Shown in pieces: positions 10,884 to 21,867 of a DNA stretch of 64,000 nucleotides (positions are counted from its first letter, which is position 1; each line of letters starts with the position of its first letter). The position numbers and the translations under genes were made by a program. The notes beneath the pieces were generated by a model that did not search any database, had not been told where the DNA came from, and saw only the letters and a list, made by a program, of their open reading frames with translations. This stretch comes from Manis javanica (Eukaryota; Chordata; Mammalia; Pholidota; Manidae). The stretch covers positions 108,021,001 through 108,085,000 of the forward strand of contig NC_133161.1 in assembly GCF_040802235.1 (NCBI RefSeq), in the 5' to 3' direction.

Positions 10884-11775
10884 CGGCGACAGCGGCAGTG
10901 AGCGCGGCGGCGGGGCGCCCGGCGGCTTCCAGCCCGCGTCCCGCGGCGGCGGCGGCGGCGGAGAGCAGGAGACGCAGGAGCTGGCTTCGAAGCGGCTGGA
11001 CATCCAGAACAAGCGCTTCTACCTGGATGTGAAGCAGAACGCCAAAGGCCGCTTCCTCAAGATCGCCGAGGTGGGCGCGGGCGGCTCCAAGAGCCGCCTC
11101 ACGCTGTCCATGGCCGTGGCTGCCGAGTTCCGCGACTCGCTGGGCGACTTCATCGAGCACTACGCGCAGCTGGGCCCCAGCAGCCCTGAGCAGGTAGCGG
11201 CTGCGGCGGGAGCTGAGGAGGGCGGCGGGCCGCGGCGCGCGCTCAAGAGCGAGTTTCTCGTGCGCGAGAATCGCAAGTACTACCTGGACCTCAAGGAGAA
11301 CCAGCGCGGCCGCTTTCTGCGCATTCGCCAAACGGTGACACGCGGCGGCGGACCCGGACCCGGAGGCCTGCAGAGCGGGCAGACCATCGCGCTGCCCGCG
11401 CAGGGCCTCATCGAGTTCCGCGACGCTCTCGCCAAGCTCATCGACGACTACGGCGGCGAGGACGACGAGTTGGCGGGCTGCGGTGGCAGCGGCCTGTACG
11501 CGGAGCTGCCGGAGGGTACCTCCATCACGGTGGATTCGAAGCGCTTCTTCTTCGACGTAGGCTGCAACAAGTATGGCGTGTTCCTGCGCGTGAGCGAGGT
11601 GAAGCCATCCTACCGCAACGCCATCACCGTCCCCTTCAAGGCCTGGGGCAAGTTCGGGGGTGCCTTCTGCCGGTATGCGGATGAGATGAAAGAGATCCAG
11701 GAGCGGCAGAGGGACAAGCTCTACGAGCGACGCTGCGGGGACGAGTCTGAGGGCGAGGAAGTGGATGAGGATTGA
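10876..11775 (+). CDS. PURB: PURB, purine-rich element-binding protein B (Pur-beta)
   Basis: A single-exon CDS of 299 residues plus stop. Pur-beta binds purine-rich single-stranded DNA and RNA, dimerises through its C-terminal PUR repeat, and represses smooth-muscle actin and other muscle genes; it also travels in mRNA-transport particles. The start is the ATG at 10876. The upstream in-frame GTG at 10864 is not a eukaryotic initiator. Features: a Gly-rich N-terminus (about residues 8-29); PUR repeat I about 36-98 ([20 protein letters not shown]); repeat II about 124-192 ([20 protein letters not shown]); repeat III about 214-276 ([20 protein letters not shown]); and a charged tail ending in an acidic stretch (EGEEVDED). 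PURA and PURG are the paralogues, but the [12 protein letters not shown] start and EGEEVDED end match PURB as I remember it. Gly-rich linkers are somewhat shorter than in the roughly 312-residue human protein. No intron is seen or expected. Confidence 0.96.
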   Translation: MADGDSGSERGGGAPGGFQPASRGGGGGGEQETQELASKRLDIQNKRFYLDVKQNAKGRFLKIAEVGAGGSKSRLTLSMAVAAEFRDSLGDFIEHYAQLGPSSPEQVAAAAGAEEGGGPRRALKSEFLVRENRKYYLDLKENQRGRFLRIRQTVTRGGGPGPGGLQSGQTIALPAQGLIEFRDALAKLIDDYGGEDDELAGCGGSGLYAELPEGTSITVDSKRFFFDVGCNKYGVFLRVSEVKPSYRNAITVPFKAWGKFGGAFCRYADEMKEIQERQRDKLYERRCGDESEGEEVDED

Positions 11776-13559
11776 GACGCGCCGCAAACCCGACGGCCTT
11801 CCACCCCACCACCGTCTGCTTGGCAGAGGAGCTTCCTGCTCATTCCTGGTGAGCGAGTGGAGGGGGGTGCACGGGAGGTCCAGAGGAAGAAACCAAAAAT
11901 TTTAATAATATAGTTAAATAGAAATAACCGCAAGACAACAATCACAGATAATTTTAGAAAAGCAGTAAAGTTCCAGAGAACTGACAGCAACCTGCAGAGA
12001 GAGAACAGCAACTTGTTGCCTGAGCAAAAGAGTCTCTCCTGTTGTTTCCCAGCTGAGGTTCCTCAACCCATCAGGATGACCCTGGAGGAGATAGAGCTTT
12101 TGCGTCGTCCAGCCAAGGAACACCTCTGAACCAGCTGAGTTTGTGTTGTACTTGGGTAACCTGCTCCAGAAGCCCTCCAGACCTCACCGTTGCGGTGTCT
12201 ATCCCTTAACCTCCATTTCCACGGAGTTCTTGAGAAGAGAGAAGCCCTTGCAGATATCCACTTCTGAGGATACAAGTTCCATGAACAGGAATGAAAGTTT
12301 AATCAAGAACAGGGCAAAATAATTTGAGAATTCCCACAGGGGAATACAAAAACAAACTGAATCCATTCTGTTTAAAATAGTTTTGCATGAAACCTGGACC
12401 ATGGTCCATGTCTCTGCAGAATGATTTTCCTGGATGCAAATGGACTCAGATGTCAGTCCTTAAGCTAGAGATATGTTCCTAAAGTATTTTAAAAGTTGGC
12501 AAACATTTTTCAAAGGTGAAAGAACAGTTTTACATTGGTTGCTGAAGTAGGCACAGGAAGAAGTCAGGCATAAAGCACAAGGAAAACTGTCTTGAGTGGA
12601 TTGGTTGCTGCTTACTGAAGTTCTTCCCCTGATCTCCACATACGGGGGTCATTACCAAGAAATGGCTGAGGCGCAGCAGGAGCCAGATCCCGAGGGCTCC
12701 AGGATGCCAGCCGGTGAACAGTGGCTAATTTGGCTATTCAGCCACTGGTTGGCTGTATTTTAAACCGTAAAACTCAAAAGGTGTCTACAGAAGGAACCAT
12801 GTGGCTACAAGCCTGAGCTTTAATGCAATATACGTCATCACAGAAAAGTTGGAAATAACCAAAACTGAAGTCTACATCTACCTTCAGTTTAGTCTGTGGA
12901 TTTGTTCAAATACTAGAGATCCTCAGGTCCAGAATTCCAGCATCATTTATTCTTTTAAAATAAATTTTTAAGAACTTGATCCATTTTATCAGTACCTCAG
13001 TCAGAGCTGGCAAATGATGGATGAGTGATTCAAGCAGTGTGCCCTTTGGAAGCAGAAATCCATCTGAAATATGCTGACTATATCCTGGAAGCATTTTTAT
13101 ACCATCTTGCAATTTCAACAAATGCTTTTGCCACTTTATCCAGCTGTCTTTCAAGAATAAAAGTTGGGGTTTTCAAGGATCGCCTCTTCTATATTTTAAA
13201 TGGATTATCAATAGAAATGATTTTTACTAATCAAGTTAATCTTGCCCCATCAAAAGGTATTCCTAGAAGTGTCGGAGACCTAGGTAACTGAATTGAATGG
13301 GAGCTAATGTTCCTTCCAGTTTTCAGGTATTCGTGTGACACCTTCTCAAGCAGGAGGCAAGTAACCTCACCTCCACAATCTTAGTATTTTTTTTTAACTG
13401 CATGCCTACCCTTTATTTGAGCTGCCTTTTAATTTATTGCATACCCTTTTTATTATCTTATTTTGGTATTGTTCAATCTATACAATCTTTTTGTATTTAT
13501 TGAGAACTAATATACAAAAAGGTCGTTTTCATGCATTGTGGCTGAGAGGGAGGGAAATG

Positions 13560-13567
13560 TGTATATA
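13560..13567 (+). promoter_or_regulatory. Pumilio response element, PURB 3' UTR
   Basis: TGTATATA matches UGUANAUA exactly; first of four such words in this UTR. Confidence 0.4.
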
Positions 13568-14796
13568 AAATTAGGCTTTTTAAAAAATTAGACTATCATT
13601 CAGATAGTGTTAATCTTAGATTTTTTTTTAAGTGGAAGAGCCACAAACATTGGTGCCCTTTTCAGACTATTTCTCTAGTTTTACCCCCATAGTAGACTTT
13701 TTAAAAAGATTTTTTTAAAGCTTTTCTTTTTTTAAAAAAAAATTTCTCCGTTGCAAAGAATGTTTCCTAAATTGTATGGGAGCAATAGTATTTTTGATGT
13801 TTTAATGACATCTGTATACTTGTACTGTATTTTGTACTATGAGGCAGCTGTTTTCAATAATGTCCTGCTGTATTTACCTATGTGTTTTGAGTGTGTTTCT
13901 TTGCTGCGGAGAACAAATCCCTAATTTTAGTAAAGAAACTGAGAAGCTAGCATTAGGTTTGCAGAAACTGTTTAAGTTTCATACTCTGAGGCAGCAATGA
14001 AAATCATGATTGCACCTGTGAGTTGATTGCTTTAACTTTTTCATTTTCAAACCATGTACAATTCTGTACAGACCAACTTGTTTTCTTGCTTCAGTGGTGT
14101 TCTGTTGCTCAGCTGCAGTGAGCCAGTTCAGTTTTGCAAAGGTGCAGTACCTCTCCTTTTTAAGGAGTGGTTTTATTCTTTATTCTATTTTTTGGTTGGC
14201 TGAATTGCAGTAACTAGCCTTGTCTTTCTACTCTGTAGAAATGACAGGGTCTTCACAATCCTTCACCAGTAGCTACTAAGCTATAATTAGCTGAATAGGA
14301 AGAATGTGGAAGTGGTCTGAGGCATATTGAGTATAGGCCAAGAACACTACCATATATGGCATCAGCTCTGGTTACCAGAGAAGTTTTCTTAGTCATTAGA
14401 CCATGTAACAGTAATATATCGTATGTAAATCATTAGGTATCAATTTGAGAATCCTCCCAAAAAAGGAGCAAAGAATGCATAAGCTATGTGTTGGAAAAAG
14501 TAATTTATATTAAAATTTTGACCTGCCTGCATAAATTTAAGTGTAGATGTCATAGTGGTGGGTTTTTAAAGGCTTAACCAATCTTGAAGGTTTGTGTCTC
14601 CTGCAGGGGGTGGTTTGTGGCCTCTTTTCTCACTGCAGGAAGATTATGGAAGGGTTTGGATTAATTGTAGCATTTCACTGACCCTCATTCCAGTCACCAG
14701 GGGCAATAGAAATATGCAAAGCACCGAGACTACACTTTGGGTGTGTGGCTTGTTAAACAACAACCCGTACTAATAGGCCATCTTTCAGAATTTGTT

Positions 14797-14804
14797 TGTA
14801 AATA
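14797..14804 (+). promoter_or_regulatory. Pumilio response element, PURB 3' UTR
   Basis: TGTAAATA matches UGUANAUA exactly, within an A+T-rich context. Confidence 0.4.
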
Positions 14805-17800
14805 TTGATTATTGAAGGAAAAGATCTTTGTTAATTCTGCTAGAAAATGGCATTGTACAGGCTGTGGGAAACAACTGATTTTGTTTTGTGTTGTTTTTCA
14901 ACCACTACTGTGAGCAGTGAGTTAGGGCTTGTTTTTCAACTTTGGCAAACTTCCCAGCAAGTGACATGTTCAGAATAGTCAGATTCCTGAAGGGAACTAA
15001 AGTTCCTTTTCGGATAATTGGTAGGATGTTTGTTTCTCATACTACTGCATCACAGTTAAGTGAGAAGTCAAATTTTGAGAACAGAATCAAAAGAGCAGAA
15101 AGTCTGTGACAAAATCCTACTGTTTCCTTCTGGTTTTTATTGTCCCCATCTGTCATTCAAGTAGAGCAGCAGTTCCAGTCAAGAAAGAATGTGCTGCACA
15201 ACAAAGTATAAATCTGTATGTCACCAAAACTCAGTGAAAATCAAACCAAAAACCCAGACACCCTGTGTTGCTATGGGACGCATGCTGGGGGTGTGCATGG
15301 AGCAGTGACACACACGTGGCTGCTGATCAGGTCACTGTCCATATTATTTGCTGCAAGCAATGGAGAGGCTTTGGCACAGGAAGCCATTAACCTCCTGCTT
15401 CCTTTGTTACCTCTCCATTATTTTGCAGTAAACTGCAGGTCTTTTAAGAGATTCAGGCTTCTGTTTTCTCAAAATAAGTTATCCTGTCTTACCTGAAAAC
15501 ACAGGGTTGTGGGCAGAAGAGGCTGGTTATAATAATGCCCTCATATTGAGTGGCCTGTAAACGGCTGCACACTTCAGGCACCATAGTTGCCAAGGGTGCT
15601 TTGTTAAATGTGACCTTGACTGGCTTTATGGTTGGGGGGTGGGGGGTGTAGAATGTGATCTACACAAGCTGTTGAAAGGTGACTATCCATTTGTGTCCAC
15701 CTTGGTGGATGAAATTAAGGAGAAGCTTGAGTGTAAGCCATGCACATAAGTATTCTTCACTGTAAATTTGTTTTCATTTTTAACCGTTTGGTACTTTGTC
15801 TAATTCACAGCTGATCTCTCAGTAGATATTCACTTGAAAATAGTGTGGCCTTGATCAGTGATGGGGAAGAGGGGAGATGACTTTGCTTGCACAAGAATGA
15901 CTCTTGCTAAGAGCTGTTGTGCAGCACTCTCAGTGTGATGCATTCGTGATTGGCCTCCTTTTTGATTGGGGAAGTTAATGTTTTTGACCCTGTAGTTGGT
16001 TAATTGAGTTGTCTTCTGTTTTTAGGAAGTATCAATTGCTCTGATAAGTAACAGAGTTGACTGCTATGATGTCTGATCTCAGGTTCTAGAATATGTTAAG
16101 TGGTGTAAAACCCCACTGTAACTCTTAAAACAATTTTAATTTTAATGCACCCAAAAAGTAACATGCATAAGGCCTGTTCAGAGAGCAGAGCCTCATCTTT
16201 TTGCTCCTTTCCCACTTTGTACTTCACTTGAGAAAGTGTCCAGTGATTTTACATTGTATATTTACATTTTAACCCTGACATTTCTCAATGATTTAAGCAC
16301 TTTTTGAACATGAAATACATGGAATCTGTCTGATGTGGATCATGGTTTCTCAGGCTCCCCTAGATAATCTGCATATGAATTCTAACTCTAATGTTAGAAA
16401 GTTTGTATTATTGATCCAGAATGCATTTTGCTAGCTCCCAGTTGGTGGGAGAGTAAACAACACTGCATTCACAGTTATAATAAGTGACTTTCCCTTAAGC
16501 CTTAAGGTAACTTTTTTTTCTGTCAGCAACAGTATTGAAGTTACAGTAAATGAATGAGATTGTCAGTTTTCAGGGTTGGTGTTAGAGTACTGTATATCAG
16601 TTAGCTGTCTTCCTAAAGAGTTACTATTATCATTTAATAAGCTGAATAGTGGGTGTTGTGGGTGGGGTTGTGGGTGGCAGGGATAGAGTTTATAGAAAAA
16701 AAACAAAACATTTACTCTTAAGAAAAATACAGACAAAAAATTAAAAAGTACATGTCAGTGCTCCATTTGAAATTCCATATTTAAGGTGGAAATGGCAAAT
16801 TATAAATTCACTTTCTCTGTCTTTAATCTAGAAAAGCAGAGTCACTAGTTTTTAAATATTAGCCCCCAGAAATTTCAAGAGATAGCCTATACAAATGGTG
16901 AGTTCTGTCGATATATCTAACTTGGCTATTTAAAGTCACTGTCCCTAGCCATCTGTCTTAAAACTTAGTTTCATTACTAATAGATTTAACAGACTCATTT
17001 ATTTTGAAGTGATCCAGTTGTCAGGAAAATTAAATTTAGAATATGAAAAAATAAAATTGCACCATTAAGACTTCCTACTTTGGTTATTTCCAATTGATAA
17101 CTGTACTCCTAATCCAAGTAAGTCATTTTATGAATGTAGTTTGTATTTCCTAATGAAATAGGAAATATGCCATCAATGTGATCACCTTTATTCACAATCT
17201 TCTGCATTTCATCTAAATGTCTAACTCATACCTCTTTGATTAGACATCCCAGCTGGAGTAGGTAAAGCCATCTTAAGACAAGAGCACATGCCATGTAGGT
17301 AGCTGCACTGCTTAGCAGGGCTTTGGGTAATGTGAGGGCAGAGCTGTATTTGAGGCAGAAATGTTGCCTTTTTTTCCCTAAGTGATTCTAATAGGAGATT
17401 GTGAATCTATGAGACAATTTCATTTTCTCTATATTAAATGTAAAATATCCATTGACATGTGTAAGAGAGGCCTGAATATATCTTCAGTACAGTGAATTGT
17501 AGCCAGGAGTCTCAGAGAGGAAGCAGTGGACCCGTTCAAGTTCATTGCCCACTAGCATGTTGCAGAACATGGAGTTTGTCTTTCTTCCTACCTTCAGTGA
17601 CTTCAACAGCCAACTCAAGAAGATTGATTTAGACTGACTCTCTCTTCCTGAAGGCATACATTCACCTCCAGTCCTATTCTTCGTTGGAAGATCAGGCTGG
17701 TGCAAAATATCTTTGTATTTGGAAATAGAATGGCAAGTAGTGTACTTCTTCCCTTTTTAAATTCCCTTCCAGGGACTTACAACTGCAGGGAGAATTGTAT

Positions 17801-18359
17801 CACTAAGCTGGATTGTGTGTAGGAATTTGAGAGTGTCACTGTAAACCATTCAGCTAGGAAGTATAAACCCTTTTTTCACAGCCCACATGCCACCTCTGTA
17901 TACACAAGCTGCCTGCATTCCTAGAAGTTAATAGATTGGGCAAAAGTCCAGATGCAGTTTAAATCAGTACAGGGCATACTTAAAAAGTCAACATACAGTT
18001 CAGTATGTTATGATAGCAGTCAAGCATAATTGAGGCTTTTCCATGATTGTCAATGTTTGAATAATAGATGATCAGTGTATTTGGACTTCTTTTTCCTAAA
18101 TTTATAGGACAGTTAGTAAGGATTTATTCTTCCTTTTGCACCTTTATGTAGATGTTTTTCCAAGTTCATCTGTTTTCTAATAATTCCAGATAATGTACTT
18201 TCCACCTAGAGGAACTTCCCTGCTGTCATATCTACTGGGGCCTCCTTAGATTAGACTCTTCACTTCAAAGTCAGGGCTGATGTCCTGTCAGTAGAGAATT
18301 TACAGAAGCAAATTAAAGCCAAATCATGATAGCAGGAGACAAATCTCCTTGATCTAGAT

Positions 18360-18430
18360 GTACAACTAGAGTTTAGGTTGGAAGTTACTTTAAACCATGT
18401 ACAACTAGAGTTTAGGTTAGAAGTTACTTT
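18360..18430. repeat. 39-bp tandem duplication in PURB 3' UTR
   Basis: A 32-base segment beginning GTACAACTAGAGTTTAGGTT is present at 18360-18391 and again at 18399-18430 with one difference (GG versus AG after the shared start). The offset is 39 bases. Confidence 0.85.
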
Positions 18431-18454
18431 CTTTGGGGATGTCTTCAGTCTCTG

Positions 18455-18462
18455 TGTAAATA
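18455..18462 (+). promoter_or_regulatory. Pumilio response element, PURB 3' UTR
   Basis: Exact TGTAAATA, about 640 bases before the distal polyadenylation signal. Confidence 0.4.
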
Positions 18463-18586
18463 TCCACATGCTTGTGCATGTAAACCAAGTATGTGTTCCT
18501 ATGTACGAATTTGTAGGACTGAATTTCAAGAGAAGCTGCACCTTTAATTTTATAAGGTCCCCTCCACCTGTAACCCTATAAATATT

Positions 18587-18604
18587 TGTAAATAGGACAA
18601 TAAA
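18587..18604 (+). terminator. Proximal PURB polyadenylation signal with adjacent Pumilio word
   Basis: AATAAA at 18599-18604 lies 5 bases after an exact TGTAAATA (18587-18594). Use of this site would shorten the UTR by about 0.5 kb and remove little else. Whether it is used is unknown. Confidence 0.4.
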
Positions 18605-19096
18605 ATTTGTAGTGAAAGGGATCAATTTGGGAATATCTGCTGAGAGACCAAAAAGTTCATTTTTTTAAGTACCTTGGTTAAAGAGTAGACTGTTCCTCTT
18701 ATTTTTAAAAGAAGAATGCACTTTAACAAACAGCTTCATGGGTAATTCAAATAGACCCGTGAAGTGCAGTGCCCATTCAGAAATCACACTTCCTGGAAAT
18801 GTTCAAGCAGACTCTACACGGGCTGTTGATGTCACTGTCCTGAGGTTGAAGCTCAGATGCTGGTCAATTTCAAGACAAGCAAGGCTGCTTCAAAGGAGCC
18901 ATGTGAACAGAGCCAGAGGCTTCAGACTGGTCTGTGAAGTGGCAGGTTCCATATTTACCACTAATGAGCAAACTGACAGAAAAAAAGCATAGAAAAAGGT
19001 TGAAGAATCCTTACTGCTGGTGTGCACTCCTTACAATAAGACTTTTGCAAATGGAGTTTTACAGTCTATATTTAAAAAAATTGTATGTTTGTAACA

Positions 19097-19125
19097 AATA
19101 AAGTATGCAAAAAAAATGAATGACA
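19097..19125 (+). terminator. Distal PURB polyadenylation signal
   Basis: AATAAA at 19097-19102 is followed by an A-run and a GT-rich stretch (CTTGTCCTGGTATC), a standard cleavage context. The distance from the stop codon fits the long UTR known for PURB. Confidence 0.65.
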
Positions 19126-19848
19126 ATCTTGTCCTGGTATCTCTTAACTTAAGGGATTAGGTGGTGATGGGAGGGAAATCCCACTATGCCTTCTGCTGGG
19201 CTCATAAATGGACCTGCAATTAGGGGAGTTCCCACTTGATTGCATATTTCATCTGGTGCATAGCCAGTTATTCTTGAAGCTCTGGGCTCCCCTAGCCCTG
19301 TCTAGTTAGTAAGCAATCTGCGGAATAAAAATTACTGGTTTGTTTCAGCTGCTTGTTGCTCCCCTAATTTCTTCCTGTTTGGCTTTTAGTCCCTTTCATT
19401 TCTCATGGCTGTAAAGGAACTGCTACCCCCAGTGTTCCCTTGTGGTTTATCATCCTGTTTATGAAGAATAGGACAGTGTTAAAAATAAAATTTTGCCCAT
19501 AGATCCCAGCCAGGGTACCCAGACTTTCTGGTCTCAGGAACCCATTTACAACCCAGAAGTTGCCTAAGACGCCCAAGGGGCTTATATCTTTTAAGGGCTA
19601 CGTCAGTTGATACCTATCATATTAGAAACTGAGCCCTTCAAGACAAAAGTCACACTCCACTGGCTCTCAGAGCAGTAACAAGTCATTCAGCCTCTGGACA
19701 ACAGCGATCTCCGGTGTGAGAGTGAACGAGGCAGAGGCCGGCCTGGCTGTGAAAGTGGCTTTGCTTTGCCCTTGCCCTCTTAAGTCGGGCCGCGGGGCGC
19801 AGGGCACCTCTGAGCAACCCTGGCCTCCATGGTGCACGGCAGGCCTTT

Positions 19849-19987
19849 CCCCAGGGTCCTAGACTGTCCTCACCTCAAATTTTCCTGCCCTTTGCCTCCT
19901 CTGTTCAGGACCCCTCATAACTGGTGGGCATCTTTTTTTGGCAGTTAGAATCGCCAAACTTTATTTTATCACAAAAAATGATTGCAT
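19849..19987. repeat. 139-bp perfect direct repeat, copy 1
   Basis: This segment is identical, base for base by eye, to 21729-21867. It starts CCCCAGGGTCCTAG and ends AAAAATGATTGCAT. Sequence diverges abruptly on both sides. The offset between copies is 1880 bases. Confidence 0.9.
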
Positions 19988-20379
19988 GCACCCCGGCCAC
20001 AGTCGGAGCTCCAAAGAGCCGGTGCCTCGCCACGTGAGCAGCGGGGTAACCGCCCAACTGGGTGCCGCGGACGCTGCAAACTTGGCTCGCTCCTTGACTC
20101 TGGCCTAAACCGGTAGTATGACTCCGGGCAAGTACCTTCAATACAAAAATCCTCAAGGTCCTACCAGTGTCCGTGTCCCAAAGCCACTGGGCCGTAGGAA
20201 ATGAGGGCCACAGGAAGTGAGGGCCACCTGGTGGTCGGCGCCGAAAGCCTTTTGGTGACTTCCTGAGGTCAGATGATGTCCCTGAGTGGCTGGCTGTGGA
20301 AGACACGACCAAAGTAGAATTCACAATCTGATGGCTCAGGAGAAACAGTAGAAAGCTTTTAAGGAAGGAGCACCAGGAG

Positions 20380-20780
20380 AAACCCAGGTATGTCGGCTGC
20401 GGCATATATGGGTTCGTGTGTCCTGGCTTTGGTGGCCCCTTGTCTCCAGGAGGCTCGGGTGGGCTGGCGCCTGGATCTGCTGGGCGCATCGCCCTCCCAG
20501 GAAGCCTCGGTGCGCTCTCAGAGTCCGAGAAGGGCTTCCCCGGGCGCCGCGCAGGGCAGGGAAGGGGCCCTGGTCTGCGCCCGCCTTGGCCTGGAGGCCT
20601 CAGGCAGCACACTGCTCCCGGGCGCGCGCAGCCAGTGCGCGCAGCCAGTGCGCGCTTGCGTTGGGCTGCGGCCAGGTCCGCTGGGCACCCCTCGTCCCTG
20701 CCCACGCTCCCCTCCAGACAGGTGACGAGGGCTGCTAGTGATGTCTGTGCACGCAGTCCCCCGAGCTGAGAACCAGACGT
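20380..20780. other. Orphan CpG-rich patch with open antisense frame
   Basis: About 400 bases of high C+G with many CpGs, including a short internal repeat GCGCGCAGCCAGT at about 20624-20655. A minus-strand ATG frame of 317 codons (20858 to 19905) runs through it and ends inside the 139-bp repeat. The predicted protein is Pro/Ser/Arg-rich and I recognise no domain, so coding is not supported. It could be an unannotated promoter, a relic of a processed gene, or chance in GC-rich DNA. Confidence 0.4.
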
Positions 20781-21186
20781 CGGCCCGCACGATGGAGACG
20801 GATCGGAAACATCATTGCTGACCCAGGCCTTTGCTCCTTGCAAACAGGTACTCCCCATACAAGAGGTAATTTCTCTTGGACTTCCGTGGTACTTTTTGTA
20901 GACCTCTCAGTGGGCCCAATTAAGGTCCCTAAACTAGTTAGTGGCAAGAGTGAACACACGTCTAGACCAGTCCTCCTATCTGCCGCAGGAAGGACGGTGC
21001 TCCTTTGCTAGGAGCCTGAGATGGACCGTGAGGAGCCCCACAGGTTCTCCACAAAGCTGTGCAGAACGTCGTGTGGCTTCTGCAGAAAGGCAGTCAGACA
21101 CCAAAGTCACACTCATCAGTGTTCTCAGGATATGGTATCTCAGAACAAACGTAAAATACTTCCCCAAAGTTACAAAAAGAAAGAGG

Positions 21187-21238
21187 GAAGAAGGAAGGAA
21201 GGAAGGGAGGGAGGAAAGGAGGAAGGAAGGAAGGAAGC
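21187..21238. repeat. GGAA/GGGA microsatellite
   Basis: Imperfect run of GGAA and GGGA tetramers, about 52 bases. GGAA microsatellites can bind ETS factors, but nothing here indicates function. Confidence 0.85.
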
Positions 21239-21728
21239 CTAATTAAAGGAAAGCTGATTAGGTTCTTTTGTATCACTGAGCAAAAAAAAAAAAAAATGCT
21301 GCATAGTACTCTCAGGATGAACAGCTTAGCATACGCAGCTCAGCTGTAAGTAGCAAAGGCACTCTCTCACCTGAAATCACATTTTCCCTCGCAGGAACAT
21401 AGATGGTCCAAAGTCACACTGCAGGAGTGGACTAGAGTCAGACAGGAGCTCAATACCGAATCAGTGATATAGAGCAAAGTGGACCTTAAAATGACCCTTA
21501 TTATGCTATTTTATGTTTTCCTCATCCCATGTGTCAAACCAAGAAATAGCCAAGTCAATAAACAATAATGAGCAGTGGTCCATTTATTCAACTGCCTGGA
21601 TTCCTAAGGCAGTCCAGGGAACAGGATTGGAAAGGATGGACTGAGGCTCTGGAGCCACAGGTACAGGACCAGCTTGGTGCAGCTGCCATAGAGGCTTCCC
21701 TGCTCACTTCCAGAACCTGCCAGAAAGG

Positions 21729-21867
21729 CCCCAGGGTCCTAGACTGTCCTCACCTCAAATTTTCCTGCCCTTTGCCTCCTCTGTTCAGGACCCCTCATAA
21801 CTGGTGGGCATCTTTTTTTGGCAGTTAGAATCGCCAAACTTTATTTTATCACAAAAAATGATTGCAT
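21729..21867. repeat. 139-bp perfect direct repeat, copy 2
   Basis: Exact copy of 19849-19987. Its last bases run directly into an old L1 whose expected text (AAAAAATG followed by CCTGAAGAGACACTT) appears to straddle the repeat end. Copy 2 may therefore be the original and copy 1 the duplicate. Confidence 0.9.

Larger units (their letters stand above)
10480..11800. promoter_or_regulatory. PURB CpG island
   Basis: C+G content and CpG frequency rise sharply from about 10480, stay high through the single PURB exon and fall after the stop codon. This is the usual arrangement for a broadly expressed gene with a TATA-less promoter. The transcription start was not determined; it probably lies between the factor-site cluster (10520-10680) and the ATG at 10876. 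Confidence 0.8.
11776..19125 (+). other. PURB: PURB 3' UTR
   Basis: An uninterrupted, A+T-rich stretch of about 7.3 kb without L1 insertions runs from the stop codon to a strong AATAAA. Human PURB mRNA also has an exceptionally long 3' UTR, which supports reading the whole block as one UTR. No ORF in it resembles a known protein. It contains four exact Pumilio-type words, a 39-bp tandem duplication and at least two polyadenylation hexamers (18599-18604 and 19097-19102). The freedom from transposons over 7 kb, in a window otherwise full of L1, suggests constraint. Confidence 0.75.
19126..21848. other. Intergenic DNA downstream of PURB
   Basis: No recognised gene. It holds two copies of a perfect 139-bp repeat, a CpG-rich patch with a long antisense frame (19905-20858), a GGAA microsatellite and a 15-base A-run at 21282-21296. 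The remaining sequence is unassigned. Confidence 0.55.

Noticed and set aside
10262-11032. 256-codon + strand frame running from upstream into PURB
   Set aside because: Low-complexity Arg/Ala text in the CpG island, out of frame with PURB; composition artefact.
10729-11787. 352-codon antisense open frame across PURB
   Set aside because: It is the complement of the GC-rich PURB exon, where stops are rare; the Ala/Leu/Arg-rich product shows no domain, while the sense strand encodes an unmistakable PUR protein.
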